Source of the DNA: a virus
IMG/VR virus record: IMGVR_UViG_3300020347_000038
Coordinates: 1 to 22,211 of that record
DNA length: 22,211 nucleotides
Direction: 5' to 3' (one strand)
Shown: piece after piece, positions 1-6,309 of the stretch
Position numbering within the stretch: position 1 is the first letter of the stretch
Layout of the letters: each line of letters starts with the position of its first letter
Translations under genes and position numbers: made by a program
The notes under the pieces: model-generated
What the model was told of the DNA's origin: nothing
What the model saw: only the letters and a program-made list of their open reading frames with translations
Database searches by the model: none

Positions 1-135
1 GTTTACTTCAAAAAGCTCGTCTTCTAATTCTTGTACCTTTTCTGACGGTCCGTTAAACTCATAGTGTTCTAGCTTTTCGTTAATAACTTTTTTCTGTTCT
101 TTTAATTGTTGTAAAGTTATATCTCTATTTGTCAT
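1..135 (-). CDS. Hypothetical protein, 3' end cut by the window edge
   Basis: An open frame starts at an ATG at 135-133 and runs off the left edge without a stop. The 45 visible residues begin MTNRDITLQQLKEQKKVINE and are highly charged, rich in Lys and Glu, with a heptad-like spacing that suggests a coiled coil. Its start lies inside the end of the upstream gene (11-base overlap), the same close coupling seen through this early block. I do not recognise a family. The function is unknown and the total length cannot be judged. Confidence 0.7.
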   Translation of the reverse strand, partial: MTNRDITLQQLKEQKKVINEKLEHYEFNGPSEKVQELEDELFEVN

Positions 136-313
136 AGTTTCCCTTATCATTTGCTATAAGTTTACATTGCATTTGTATATCTGCAATAAGATTATCCACT
201 TCAGCGTCTCTTTCAGGCGTCTTTGGATTATCATACTTTAACTTTTGTAATCTATCACTCACTTTTTTAATACCATCAATCTTTTGACATAGTTCACTTA
301 CTTTATGTATCAT
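125..313 (-). CDS. Small charged hypothetical protein (62 aa)
   Basis: The start chosen is the ATG at 313-311, which overlaps the stop of the upstream lipoprotein gene as ATGA, the usual junction in this block. A longer in-frame start at 406 exists, but it would run 94 bases into the lipoprotein gene and give an implausible Trp/Cys-rich leader. The product begins MIHKVSELCQKIDGIKKVSD, is helical and charged, and has one short Pro-containing turn (NPKTPERD, near residues 24-31). No signal peptide or membrane segment is seen. It is probably a small cytoplasmic early protein. The family is not recognised. Confidence 0.7.
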   Translation of the reverse strand: MIHKVSELCQKIDGIKKVSDRLQKLKYDNPKTPERDAEVDNLIADIQMQCKLIANDKGNYDK

Positions 314-786
314 TGTTTTAACTCTACCCACCTGCCATCTGGTAATTGACATGTTGTACCAAAAATAGTATTTCTGTTTACACCACCAACACCAATCAAC
401 GGCCATTGATTTGTTATGTCCACTGTAGCGTCATAATCTTTACACTTGAAAGGACCCTCCATATACGACTTGGTCACTTTTATGATACCTGAATTTCCTG
501 TCTTTTTATTGTACCAATTAGTGTAACTTGAACCTAATGGACCATTATTTAAATGATCTACGAATACAGCATTGTGTACATCGTAATCTGAATTATACAT
601 AATTTCTGCACCGGCAAACGCACCTACAACAGCACAGGCGCCTATAGCGTATGGATCTGAAACACCCATACTCACACATGCACCAGTTGTGGTAGTTGAT
701 CCTAACACAGCACCAACTTGTGATCTATTTGTAGAGGCACAGTTGGTTAGTGTTAAACCGATTAAGATAATTAGTATAGTTCTCAT
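310..786 (-). CDS. Outer-membrane lipoprotein, RT0821/Lpp0805 surface-antigen-like
   Basis: The 158-residue product begins with a lipoprotein signal peptide: basic MR, a hydrophobic stretch, and a lipobox LTNC with Cys16 as the predicted acylated residue. Residues about 25-62 are rich in Gly, Ala and small residues (GAVLGSTTTTGACV..., GACAVVGAFAGAEI), a glycine-zipper-like segment that may insert in membrane. The C-terminal half carries a pattern I associate with the RT0821/Lpp0805 family and 17 kDa surface antigens: GNSGIIKVTKSY near residues 97-108, a CKDYDATV strand, and a closing GTTCQLPDGRWVEL. These are short outer-membrane lipoproteins of alpha- and gammaproteobacteria. A phage copy could have been taken from a host and could alter the cell surface, for example in superinfection exclusion, but that role is inference. 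The gene is coupled to its neighbours by 1-base and 4-base overlaps. Confidence 0.75.
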   Translation of the reverse strand: MRTILIILIGLTLTNCASTNRSQVGAVLGSTTTTGACVSMGVSDPYAIGACAVVGAFAGAEIMYNSDYDVHNAVFVDHLNNGPLGSSYTNWYNKKTGNSGIIKVTKSYMEGPFKCKDYDATVDITNQWPLIGVGGVNRNTIFGTTCQLPDGRWVELKQ

Positions 787-1019
787 TAGTCTTTTTTCTT
801 AAACATTGTCCAAGGCCATTTTGTTTTCATTTCAGCCCACGACTTTTTTTGATACTCTTTAGTCTTTTCAACTTCAGCACCAATAAAGTTCACAAGTTTA
901 CCTGGTGTTTCTGCAATTGCATTACCAAACTCTTGTGGCGTAATTGTTTTTTTCTCATCACTTTTAGCTATAGTCGCTGTCATTAAAGCAACAATAGTTA
1001 ACATCATCAAAGTTCTCAT
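786..1019 (-). CDS. Small exported protein (77 aa)
   Basis: The product starts MRTLMMLTIVALMTATIAKS, a convincing Sec signal peptide with a cleavage site likely near residue 18-20. The mature part is about 57 residues, basic, with an amphipathic helical look (GNAIAETPGKLVNFIGAEVE) and a Trp/Lys-rich tail (AEMKTKWPWTMFKKKD). There is no lipobox Cys. It sits between an unknown gene and the surface-antigen-like lipoprotein, with TAATG coupling to the latter, so the two may act together in the envelope. I do not recognise the family. The small size, positive charge and aromatic tail would suit a membrane-associated peptide, but this is a guess. Confidence 0.7.
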   Translation of the reverse strand: MRTLMMLTIVALMTATIAKSDEKKTITPQEFGNAIAETPGKLVNFIGAEVEKTKEYQKKSWAEMKTKWPWTMFKKKD

Positions 1020-1279
1020 ATCTTACGTCCCATAGTTTTGAAATCGGATGAATCTACAACCTGGTATGTTCCCTTATTGTAACCAATTCCTATTGTTTTA
1101 CCAGCAGGCAAAGTAACTTTAGGAGCACTACGTTTAGTACAACTGCCTGAAATCTTATCACTCGTTGGTAACGAGTTCATTTTGATACCGTTAATATCTA
1201 AAGTATAGTCTGGCATTTGTTTAGTACCATGCACTAACTTGATATTAACTGGTCTATATCTTTCTTTGATCTTCTTCAC
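1016..1279 (-). CDS. Hypothetical protein (87 aa), GTG start
   Basis: The start is a GTG at 1279-1277, coupled to the upstream stop as TAGTG. A purine-rich AAAGAAGAA lies just before it. The nearest ATG is 22 residues in and has no clear Shine-Dalgarno. The product is basic, beta-rich and without signal peptide: MKKIKERYRPVNIKLVHGT, then a Gly/Thr-containing segment (LPAGKTIGIGYNKGTYQVVD) near residues 57-76. It has a single Cys near residue 47. It overlaps the next gene by 4 bases. No family recognised; probably a small early phage protein. Confidence 0.65.
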   Translation of the reverse strand: MKKIKERYRPVNIKLVHGTKQMPDYTLDINGIKMNSLPTSDKISGSCTKRSAPKVTLPAGKTIGIGYNKGTYQVVDSSDFKTMGRKI

Positions 1280-1611
1280 TATTCTTCTTTGTTAAGGTTT
1301 GCTTCTGATTCTAAATGTTCTTTGGCTTTCTTCTCTGCATAAGTCATACCAAAACCTACTTGATAAAATGTATCTCTAGGGTTGGTAGTTCTATACGCAT
1401 TTTCTAAAGCGTCAAATTTAATATCTACATTCTCGTAATAAGATGGATTTGATTTTTTTAGTTCTTTATGATCTACACAAAATTTGATTCTATTAGTAAA
1501 GTAATCATTTTCTGCGTCATCAAGGTTAGTATGTTGTGATAATGCAATATCTTTGTCTTTTGCAATCTTAAACTCTTTGTATAAATTGTCTGTATCGTAT
1601 CTAAATGACAT
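1279..1611 (-). CDS. Hypothetical early protein (110 aa)
   Basis: This is the first gene after the promoter at 1644-1672. It starts at ATG 1611 with AAAAGGATATACTAT as leader, so AAGGA serves as ribosome-binding site. The product is acidic to neutral, rich in Asp, Lys, Tyr and Asn (MSFRYDTDNLYKEFKIAKDK), with no signal peptide or membrane segment. A Gly/Tyr patch, YQVGFGMTYAEKKAKEHLE, lies near residues 83-101. It heads a short operon running left through the genes ending at 1016, 786, 310 and 125. No known domain recognised; a cytoplasmic early function is inferred only from position. Confidence 0.7.
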   Translation of the reverse strand: MSFRYDTDNLYKEFKIAKDKDIALSQHTNLDDAENDYFTNRIKFCVDHKELKKSNPSYYENVDIKFDALENAYRTTNPRDTFYQVGFGMTYAEKKAKEHLESEANLNKEE

Positions 1612-1643
1612 ATAGTATATCCTTTTGTTAGTTATTTGACTTT

Positions 1644-1672
1644 ATCCTATCATATATAATAATAAATGGCAA
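1644..1672 (-). promoter_or_regulatory. Extended -10 sigma70-type promoter
   Basis: On the minus strand, TTGCCA (1672-1667) is followed by a 17-base spacer and TAGGAT (1649-1644). TGA sits directly before the -10 hexamer, forming an extended -10 (TGn). The -10 ends 33 bases before the ATG at 1611. The same -35, spacing and TGATAGGAT occur at 3436-3464, which makes chance unlikely. It is probably a host-polymerase early promoter. Confidence 0.75.
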
Positions 1673-1681
1673 CCAGCTAAA

Positions 1682-1882
1682 TTATTCAGTATCCGTTGCC
1701 CTTTTACCATATTTCTTATAGTCGTCACTGTTAAAATAAGCTTCAACAGCACTTATATCCGACTCGTAATCCTTAATTTTACTGTCTATTAGATCAGTAG
1801 TTGTTGGACATTTACTACCTAAAGATACCTTAATCTCTTTAAGGTCTTCTAGTGGTCTGTCCAAATCATGCATTAGTGACAT
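1682..1882 (-). CDS. Hypothetical protein (66 aa)
   Basis: ATG at 1882 is preceded by AGAGAGGTAAATAAT, an acceptable Shine-Dalgarno. The product begins MSLMHDLDRPLEDLKEIKVS and is acidic and helical. A central CPTTTDLIDSKIKDYES leads into a second helix with aromatic residues (VEAYFNSDDYKKYGK). No membrane segment or signal is seen. It ends just before the promoter region at 1,644-1,672, so it is the last gene of the upstream early unit that begins near 3402. The family is not recognised. Confidence 0.65.
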   Translation of the reverse strand: MSLMHDLDRPLEDLKEIKVSLGSKCPTTTDLIDSKIKDYESDISAVEAYFNSDDYKKYGKRATDTE

Positions 1883-1883
1883 A

Positions 1884-2198
1884 TTATTTACCTCTCTGCG
1901 ATTCTGAATCTAATTCTAGTTGCACATCTACCTCATGTGGTATGTTTACCTCATCGGTCATCCATGAATTATCTTCAACATATTCATTTTTCTTAACTAC
2001 TTCGGCAATCTGACTAAAATAACACCAGTTAGAACCAAAAGTAATTGCACCTGTATAATTTAACTCTGTATCATACTCTTTAGCATTCACTCCTAACTCA
2101 CCGGCGATATCGTTTTTATCGGTAGCAATACCAATATTAGTTATCTCACCCTCTCTTCCTTTCTCGTCTTTTACTGTATCTCCTAATTTAATAATCAT
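1884..2198 (-). CDS. Hypothetical protein with SH3/KOW-like N-terminus (104 aa)
   Basis: The start at ATG 2198 has a strong ribosome-binding site, AAAAGGAGAACACT, the same leader motif found in front of the gene starting at 3402. The N-terminus, IIKLGDTVKDEKGREGEITN, looks like a small beta-barrel opening (GDxVxDxxGxxGxI), as in KOW or SH3-like domains. The middle contains a Tyr/Trp-bearing beta segment (YTGAITFGSNWCYF) and the tail is acidic (VDVQLELDSESQ). The fold suggestion rests on pattern alone. The biological role is unknown. Confidence 0.65.
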   Translation of the reverse strand: MIIKLGDTVKDEKGREGEITNIGIATDKNDIAGELGVNAKEYDTELNYTGAITFGSNWCYFSQIAEVVKKNEYVEDNSWMTDEVNIPHEVDVQLELDSESQRGK

Positions 2199-2214
2199 AG
2201 TGTTCTCCTTTTAA

Positions 2215-2565
2215 TTATTCTGACGAAACTGGATCCAGTTTAGCCAGTGTTGCCATTTGTTCTAATCTGTTTTCATGTTCTTCATGTTCAGCCCATGAAA
2301 CAGCCGATGTTTTATCTTCGCTACTCATCAATAAAACTATATAATGAATAGCCTTTAGTAAATCTTTTCTGTTTTTACCGTCTTTTTTACCATATCTGCA
2401 AAGATACTTAATGGCATTAGCTTGGCAAAAATCTTTATCAATATCTAATTGTCTCAACATATCTTGCACCTGGAAACCGTCTTCGGTTGTACTATAGTGT
2501 TGTCCGTATGTTGATTTAATATATTCGTCTATCTCTTTTACAATCTTGTCTTCACCGTATTTCAT
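2215..2565 (-). CDS. DUF3310-family phage protein (116 aa)
   Basis: The central part matches the DUF3310 pattern common in phages: an aromatic or Gln-rich lead, then FCQANAIKYLCRYGKKDG near residues 47-64, followed by KDLLKAIHYIVLL near residues 67-79. The (G/A)N-x-x-KY-x-x-R core and the following D-L-x-K-A helix are the family's hallmarks. Proteins of this family are sometimes called nucleotide kinase-like because of an early annotation, but the activity is not established. The start ATG at 2565 overlaps the stop of the upstream gene by one base. There is no signal peptide. It is probably a cytoplasmic early protein. Confidence 0.75.
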   Translation of the reverse strand: MKYGEDKIVKEIDEYIKSTYGQHYSTTEDGFQVQDMLRQLDIDKDFCQANAIKYLCRYGKKDGKNRKDLLKAIHYIVLLMSSEDKTSAVSWAEHEEHENRLEQMATLAKLDPVSSE

Positions 2566-2972
2566 TAGCTTGCTCTCTTGTTAAGGTTTTTGTATGTATA
2601 TTGTTCCGTTAGTTTTGGATTATAATCTTTTTTAAAGAATTGTCTACCATTCCACAATTGACCATAATCATTGAATAATGAGTTATCAGTTCCAACTGTT
2701 TCTTTACCAAACACATCTTCGTAAGTTGAATAATAGTCTTCGCCATGTATAATCTTAACTGTAGTATTTCCACAAAAATTACTAGCAGTTTCAGTAAAAT
2801 TATCATCACAATATTTTCTAACTTTTTCTTTGAAAGTATTTAAAGTCTTTAGATGTTTCATAGGTACATTTCTGAATACTGTATTATAGATGTAAAAAAA
2901 TTCATCATATCTTTCATCTGAATCTTGGTATTCTCTACCGTATACTAAACTAACAACTTTGTTTTTACTCAC
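2565..2972 (-). CDS. Hypothetical protein (135 aa), GTG start
   Basis: The start is GTG at 2972-2970, set by a strong GGAGG seven bases upstream and by TAGTG coupling to the preceding stop. The product is polar, with many Tyr, Asp and Asn: SKNKVVSLVYGREYQDSDER at the N-terminus, a YDEFFYIYNTVFRNVP aromatic segment near residues 22-37, two Cys (about 54 and 67), and a basic end (NPKLTEQYTYKNLNKRAS). No signal or membrane segment is present. I do not recognise a domain. Confidence 0.7.
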   Translation of the reverse strand: MSKNKVVSLVYGREYQDSDERYDEFFYIYNTVFRNVPMKHLKTLNTFKEKVRKYCDDNFTETASNFCGNTTVKIIHGEDYYSTYEDVFGKETVGTDNSLFNDYGQLWNGRQFFKKDYNPKLTEQYTYKNLNKRAS

Positions 2973-3214
2973 TAAGCAGCCTCCAACATTGACATTGATA
3001 CTCTATAAATTCTACCATTTAAATCAACTAAACATTTTGTAGACATTATTTTTGTAATAACACCTGGTGTTTTTTTAGTCTTTTGTACTACGTTAACTTT
3101 TGTACCAACTTTAAATTCTCTTTTGATTTTATTCTGTACAATAGTGTCAATCAAAACTTTTGTATCTTGTAATTGAGCTATTGATAAATTATTTAATTCG
3201 TTCATTGTAATCAT
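2972..3214 (-). CDS. Small KOW/SH3-like hypothetical protein (80 aa)
   Basis: ATG at 3214 is coupled to the upstream stop (TAATG) and has GGAG eight bases upstream, so it is preferred over the second ATG at 3205. Residues about 5-30 form a helix (NELNNLSIAQLQDTKVLIDT). Residues 36-80 look like a small beta-barrel: KVGTKVNVVQKTKKTPGVIT, then KIMSTKCLVDLNGRIYRVSM. The FKVGTKVNV...GVITKI pattern is KOW/SH3-like and could bind nucleic acid or protein. That fold is inferred from pattern only. Nothing here fixes a function. Confidence 0.7.
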   Translation of the reverse strand: MITMNELNNLSIAQLQDTKVLIDTIVQNKIKREFKVGTKVNVVQKTKKTPGVITKIMSTKCLVDLNGRIYRVSMSMLEAA

Positions 3215-3402
3215 TATTGGATCTCCATTGCTATTACTTCATCAACATTGTTTTCATCAATACCTGTCATTGCGACATTATCAACTTTTAGAATATCTGC
3301 ACTAGCAGTTTCTTTAGTGATTAAGTTTTGTTTAACTTGCAATATGATTTTATCAACTGCTTTTGTTGCTGTGTCTTCAGCCCATTGTTTTACTTTTGAC
3401 AT
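3214..3402 (-). CDS. Small early protein (62 aa), first gene after tandem promoters
   Basis: ATG at 3402 follows AAAAAGGAGAACACTAT, a strong ribosome-binding site identical in core to that of the gene starting at 2198. The product is short, helical and charged: MSKVKQWAEDTATKAVDKII, then an acidic tail (TGIDENNVDEVIAMEIQ). Small proteins with this MSK-x-K-x-W-x-E-D opening are, as I recall, frequent in marine T4-like phage early regions, but I cannot name a function. It heads an operon of at least six genes reading left to about 1682, driven by the promoters at 3436-3464 and 3519-3546. Confidence 0.75.
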   Translation of the reverse strand: MSKVKQWAEDTATKAVDKIILQVKQNLITKETASADILKVDNVAMTGIDENNVDEVIAMEIQ

Positions 3403-3435
3403 ATAGTGTTCTCCTTTTTAGTGTTTATATTAATA

Positions 3436-3464
3436 ATCCTATCATAAAAAAGTACATTTGGCAA
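3436..3464 (-). promoter_or_regulatory. Extended -10 sigma70-type promoter, proximal
   Basis: On the minus strand TTGCCA (3464-3459), 17-base spacer, TAGGAT (3441-3436), with TGA immediately before the -10 (TGATAGGAT). The -10 ends 34 bases before the ATG at 3402, almost the same distance as in the copy at 1644-1672. It is probably an early promoter read by unmodified host polymerase. Confidence 0.8.
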
Positions 3465-3518
3465 CAAGTCTTTTGTAAGATTTGTTTTTATTAGTATCTT
3501 TTTTGTTTTCATATCATT

Positions 3519-3546
3519 ATCCTATCAGACCTGGCCTAGAAAGCAA
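3519..3546 (-). promoter_or_regulatory. Extended -10 promoter, distal copy
   Basis: TGATAGGAT recurs with its -10 TAGGAT at 3524-3519 and a TTGCTT -35-like hexamer at 3546-3541 (16-base spacer). It lies about 83 bases upstream of the proximal copy, so the early operon has tandem promoters. The gene-free stretch 3,403-3,602 holds these two promoters and their leaders. I saw no terminator hairpin in it and only one doubtful 40-codon frame. The -35 match is weaker than in the other two copies. Confidence 0.6.
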
Positions 3547-3602
3547 GCGTTATTTTTTGTTGTGGGATAAGGGTTTTAGATATAAAATGTTCTGGTTATG
3601 TT

Positions 3603-4277
3603 CTATTTCCAGTTATTTTGTACCCATTTCTTCGTTGATTCGTGTGGATTTGGTAGGCCATGAAACACACATACTTTAGCATTCGGTTTCTGGTCAAATG
3701 TCCACTGCGATTTATCTATTCTGGGGGCCTCTCGGGAGAACCACTTGTATGAAAATGTCCACTCGTCTGGCATTACCTTACAATGTGAAGTTGATTTAAT
3801 AAAATGACTCATAACTTGTTGATCACCATGGTTCCTCATCATATTAGTTTCATCTTTCTTAAATGATGTCCATATATGTTCAGCTGTAATATTGTTAAAT
3901 TTCATAATACTTGAATTGTACACACTACTGGCAGGATTAAAATCATTTATAACACCAAAGGTGTCCTCTTTACCAAACAAAGCCATATCATCTATGTTAT
4001 CTAGTATCACTACGTCTAAATCAAAGTATAAACATGTACCTTTTAAGTCTGCCTCTGGACTGAATAGAGTTAGTTTGTTCCACCAGCCTTCATATTGGTC
4101 AAATGGTAAACCTTTTGTGATAATACCATCGGAAAAATTTAGCGAAGGGTGATCGGTGTAAACTATGAATCTAAATGGTATAGAAAGGTTTCTTTTTACC
4201 ATACTGTATAGTTTATTTACATAGTCAATACTATACTTGTTTCCCCAATATACACAAACTACATTAACCAGTTCCAT
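3603..4277 (-). CDS. GT-A type glycosyltransferase-like protein (224 aa)
   Basis: The N-terminus reads VNVVCVYWGNKYSIDYVNKL, a beta-strand/nucleotide-binding opening typical of GT-A enzymes. FIVYTDHP follows near residues 37-44, then LYFDLDVVILD with a DxD at Asp86 and Asp88 that would bind the metal and sugar nucleotide. A second region, NSSIMKFNN (about residues 121-129), matches the usual acceptor-side strand. VFHGLPNPHE near the C-terminus is a further family-like motif. No signal or membrane segment is seen, so it acts in the cytoplasm. It is the last gene of the surface-glycan cassette and its ATG overlaps the upstream small membrane gene by 19 bases. The sugar and acceptor are unknown. 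Confidence 0.8.
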   Translation of the reverse strand: MELVNVVCVYWGNKYSIDYVNKLYSMVKRNLSIPFRFIVYTDHPSLNFSDGIITKGLPFDQYEGWWNKLTLFSPEADLKGTCLYFDLDVVILDNIDDMALFGKEDTFGVINDFNPASSVYNSSIMKFNNITAEHIWTSFKKDETNMMRNHGDQQVMSHFIKSTSHCKVMPDEWTFSYKWFSREAPRIDKSQWTFDQKPNAKVCVFHGLPNPHESTKKWVQNNWK

Positions 4278-4504
4278 ATTGCTCTCACTGCTATAATTAA
4301 ATACATAAATTCCATTAATGCTCTAGGTATATCTTTATCTTTCCAACCCATATAAATCCAAATACTACAACTTGATATTGCAATTGACCAACCTAACCAT
4401 TGTGTATCAGGATTAGCATTGCTAAGTACCCATGCACCAACCATGGCTAATAGAAAACCTATCCATCGCCAACCATCAATCTTTTTGTAGTATCTTATTT
4501 TCAT
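4259..4504 (-). CDS. Small integral membrane protein (81 aa), three predicted helices
   Basis: Three hydrophobic stretches are visible: about residues 12-28 (GWRWIGFLLAMVGAWVL), 34-52 (TQWLGWSIAISSCSIWIYM), and 62-80 (ALMEFMYLIIAVRAIWNW). The W-x-G-W, GWKDKD and RAIWNW pattern recalls the C-terminal half of PnuC-like nicotinamide transporters and related half-size phage proteins, but the similarity is weak and the length is about a third of a full PnuC. It lies inside the glycan cassette, overlapping the SGNH hydrolase by 29 bases, so a role in moving a sugar or acyl donor across the membrane is also possible. Function unresolved. Confidence 0.7.
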   Translation of the reverse strand: MKIRYYKKIDGWRWIGFLLAMVGAWVLSNANPDTQWLGWSIAISSCSIWIYMGWKDKDIPRALMEFMYLIIAVRAIWNWLM

Positions 4505-5279
4505 GTAATCTTTTTAAAAACTCCTCTGCTAGTATTTCTTGTCCTATTTTATTAGGATGTACGTCTTTGTCTGATACTTTATGTTGTGCTTTTAAACAAT
4601 CAGATAGTACATAAGACTTTTCTCCCCAATATTTATCGTTTACAACGTCACATGGCCAACCTAAAAAATTTTTGTTTATTAATTCATTATAACCTGTGCT
4701 TTTAATTAGATCAAAAAGTTCTTTTTCAAAATCAACTGGATTTTTATCTTTTACATTAAAATGTATCCATGATCTCCATAATGAGAGCATTTGAAAGTGA
4801 CAATATGGTAATTTAAGTTGTTTACATAAATTTTGATATGCATATTGTAATCTTATTGACTTTAACACGTGATAATACATATCTCCTTTTGTATCAAAGT
4901 TTTCATTAGTCCATAAATCTTTCTTTTGATCTCTTTTAACAAATCTATATTCAGACCAATCACGTCTATGACCTTGTGACCAGGCAGCCACAACTAGACC
5001 AATCTCACCTTTTGGAAATTCATAAAGTCTATCCATTAAATGCATTTTTGACACAAACGTAGGTGTTTGGCCTTCAGGTGTTGTAACAAAATCAGATATA
5101 CCACTATAAATTCTTTCGTTACCTGAACCACTTAATCCTAAATTAATACACTCCATATTTAATTCATCAGCGACTATTTGAGGCCATTTAGGCCAATCAC
5201 AAATCATATCAGGATGTATATCACTATGCCAATGTGGATCGGTAAAACTACAACCACTAACTAATAATATCTTTTTCAT
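4476..5279 (-). CDS. SGNH/GDSL-like hydrolase (267 aa)
   Basis: Block I is visible at the N-terminus, LLVSGCSFTDPHW, with Ser11 as the likely nucleophile. The Gly/Asn oxyanion block is LGLSGSGNERI, with Gly51 and Asn54. The C-terminal block is KDVHPNKIGQEILAE with His241. The Asp partner is at 239 or 237, so the spacing departs from the usual D-x-x-H. SGNH enzymes remove or transfer O-acyl groups, often O-acetyl on polysaccharide. Set among five glycosyltransferases, the likely substrate is a glycan, but this is inferred from context. There is no signal peptide (MKKILLV here forms the first beta-strand). It overlaps the preceding gene by 4 bases. Confidence 0.8.
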   Translation of the reverse strand: MKKILLVSGCSFTDPHWHSDIHPDMICDWPKWPQIVADELNMECINLGLSGSGNERIYSGISDFVTTPEGQTPTFVSKMHLMDRLYEFPKGEIGLVVAAWSQGHRRDWSEYRFVKRDQKKDLWTNENFDTKGDMYYHVLKSIRLQYAYQNLCKQLKLPYCHFQMLSLWRSWIHFNVKDKNPVDFEKELFDLIKSTGYNELINKNFLGWPCDVVNDKYWGEKSYVLSDCLKAQHKVSDKDVHPNKIGQEILAEEFLKRLHENKILQKD

Positions 5280-5482
5280 AACAACTTTCCTAATAATTTA
5301 AGTCCGTATAATATACCTACAGCAGATAGAACACCTGTAATACCTTGATCTATACCTCCTAATATTGCACCAATAATCAATAAGGCATAAAATACATATG
5401 TCTTCCAGTTCCAAACATAATAAAACCAACCATGTTCTTCTTTTGTTGGACCAAAATCTAATTTAGGTTTCTTATTCTTCAT
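5276..5482 (-). CDS. Small membrane protein (68 aa), two predicted helices
   Basis: A polar, Lys-rich N-terminus (MKNKKPKLDFGPTKEEHGWF) is followed by two hydrophobic segments, about residues 28-43 (TYVFYALLIIGAILGG) and 48-67 (ITGVLSAVGILYGLKLLGKL). ATGA overlaps join it to both neighbours, a GT-B glycosyltransferase-like gene upstream and the SGNH hydrolase downstream, so it is certainly co-translated with the cassette. No family recognised. It could anchor one of the neighbouring enzymes at the membrane. Confidence 0.7.
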   Translation of the reverse strand: MKNKKPKLDFGPTKEEHGWFYYVWNWKTYVFYALLIIGAILGGIDQGITGVLSAVGILYGLKLLGKLL

Positions 5483-6309
5483 ATTACAAATACTTTCTTT
5501 GATTGTTTACTTATAATATTAAATGCTGTACCATCTTCTATCTCTTTCAATGTAAATTGATTATTTGCTAATAGTTTTAACCATTCGTTTACATTATCTA
5601 CAGTAGGTTTCAAAGGGTCATTTATAAACTCCATATATCTTGTTGATACTGGCCATGCAACGTTTCTTGTATCACATATTACAGGTACACCCTCTAGTAC
5701 TGCGTCAACAGCTGCTAAACTCATATTAGTAACCAAACAGTGAGCGCCATCTAGGTCGTCTTGTATTGGTTTTCCCCACCACTCATTATGTGGTCTAGGT
5801 TTATTTCTAATTCTTATATCTCTATTGGTATATTTTTTTATTTGAGCAACAATATTATCTGTCCAATCTCCTTGTGTCATACCATTATGTTTGTAAGTTA
5901 CTGTTTCAGAGGAAGGACAAACTAATATATGATCTCCTTCTCCTTGATTCCAATTATCAAAAATACTTTTAATTCCTTTTTTATCTAGTTGTTTTATTCT
6001 ATCGCCACCGCCTTTTTTAGAACCTGATAATGTATGTATTCCACCTTTTACAATTCTAAAATAGGTTTTATCGTAATCGTTTATTTTAGGCGAAGGATAT
6101 CTTGTAATCTGTTCAGTTAAATAACCAACATCTACATAATACCATTCTTGTTTGTTTTTTTCTAATTCTGTTATCTTTGCTACGTTATCTCCACCTAATC
6201 CCCAAAAAAAATGAGTATCTAAACTAGGAATAGGCCAACCTTTTTCAAAACTAGGCCAAATTTCATGTGATAGACAATCAACTTTTTGCATTCTATGTGT
6301 ATAAATCAT
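5479..6309 (-). CDS. GT-B type glycosyltransferase-like protein, capsule KpsS/Kdo-transferase-like (276 aa)
   Basis: The C-terminal half carries the signature of a GT-B nucleotide-sugar site: DIRIRNKPRPHNEWW (about residues 164-178), then DLDGAHCLVTNMSLAAVDAV and LEGVPVICDTRNVAWPVS (about 205-222). The long N-terminal domain has HTLSGSKKGGGDRIKQ. These motifs resemble the capsule polysaccharide/KpsS-like and Kdo-transferase group. The upstream gene (6306-7211) has the same ordered motifs, so the two are paralogues with different N-termini. No signal peptide. It most likely acts in the cytoplasm on a lipid-linked or LPS-like acceptor. The donor sugar cannot be read from the sequence. Confidence 0.7.
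   Translation of the reverse strand: MIYTHRMQKVDCLSHEIWPSFEKGWPIPSLDTHFFWGLGGDNVAKITELEKNKQEWYYVDVGYLTEQITRYPSPKINDYDKTYFRIVKGGIHTLSGSKKGGGDRIKQLDKKGIKSIFDNWNQGEGDHILVCPSSETVTYKHNGMTQGDWTDNIVAQIKKYTNRDIRIRNKPRPHNEWWGKPIQDDLDGAHCLVTNMSLAAVDAVLEGVPVICDTRNVAWPVSTRYMEFINDPLKPTVDNVNEWLKLLANNQFTLKEIEDGTAFNIISKQSKKVFVI

Noticed and set aside
314-406. N-terminal extension of the 62-residue gene to an ATG at 406
   Set aside because: It would overlap the lipoprotein gene by nearly 100 bases and gives a Trp/Cys-rich leader, while the ATG at 313 fits the ATGA junction pattern.
3390-3512. 40-codon frame starting at 3512 across the proximal promoter
   Set aside because: Its ATG falls at the predicted transcript start with no ribosome-binding site, and it contains the promoter at 3436-3464 and runs into the next gene.
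3482-4152. Plus-strand frames over the left glycosyltransferase and promoter region
   Set aside because: They are complementary shadows without ribosome-binding sites; no plus-strand gene is supported anywhere in the window.
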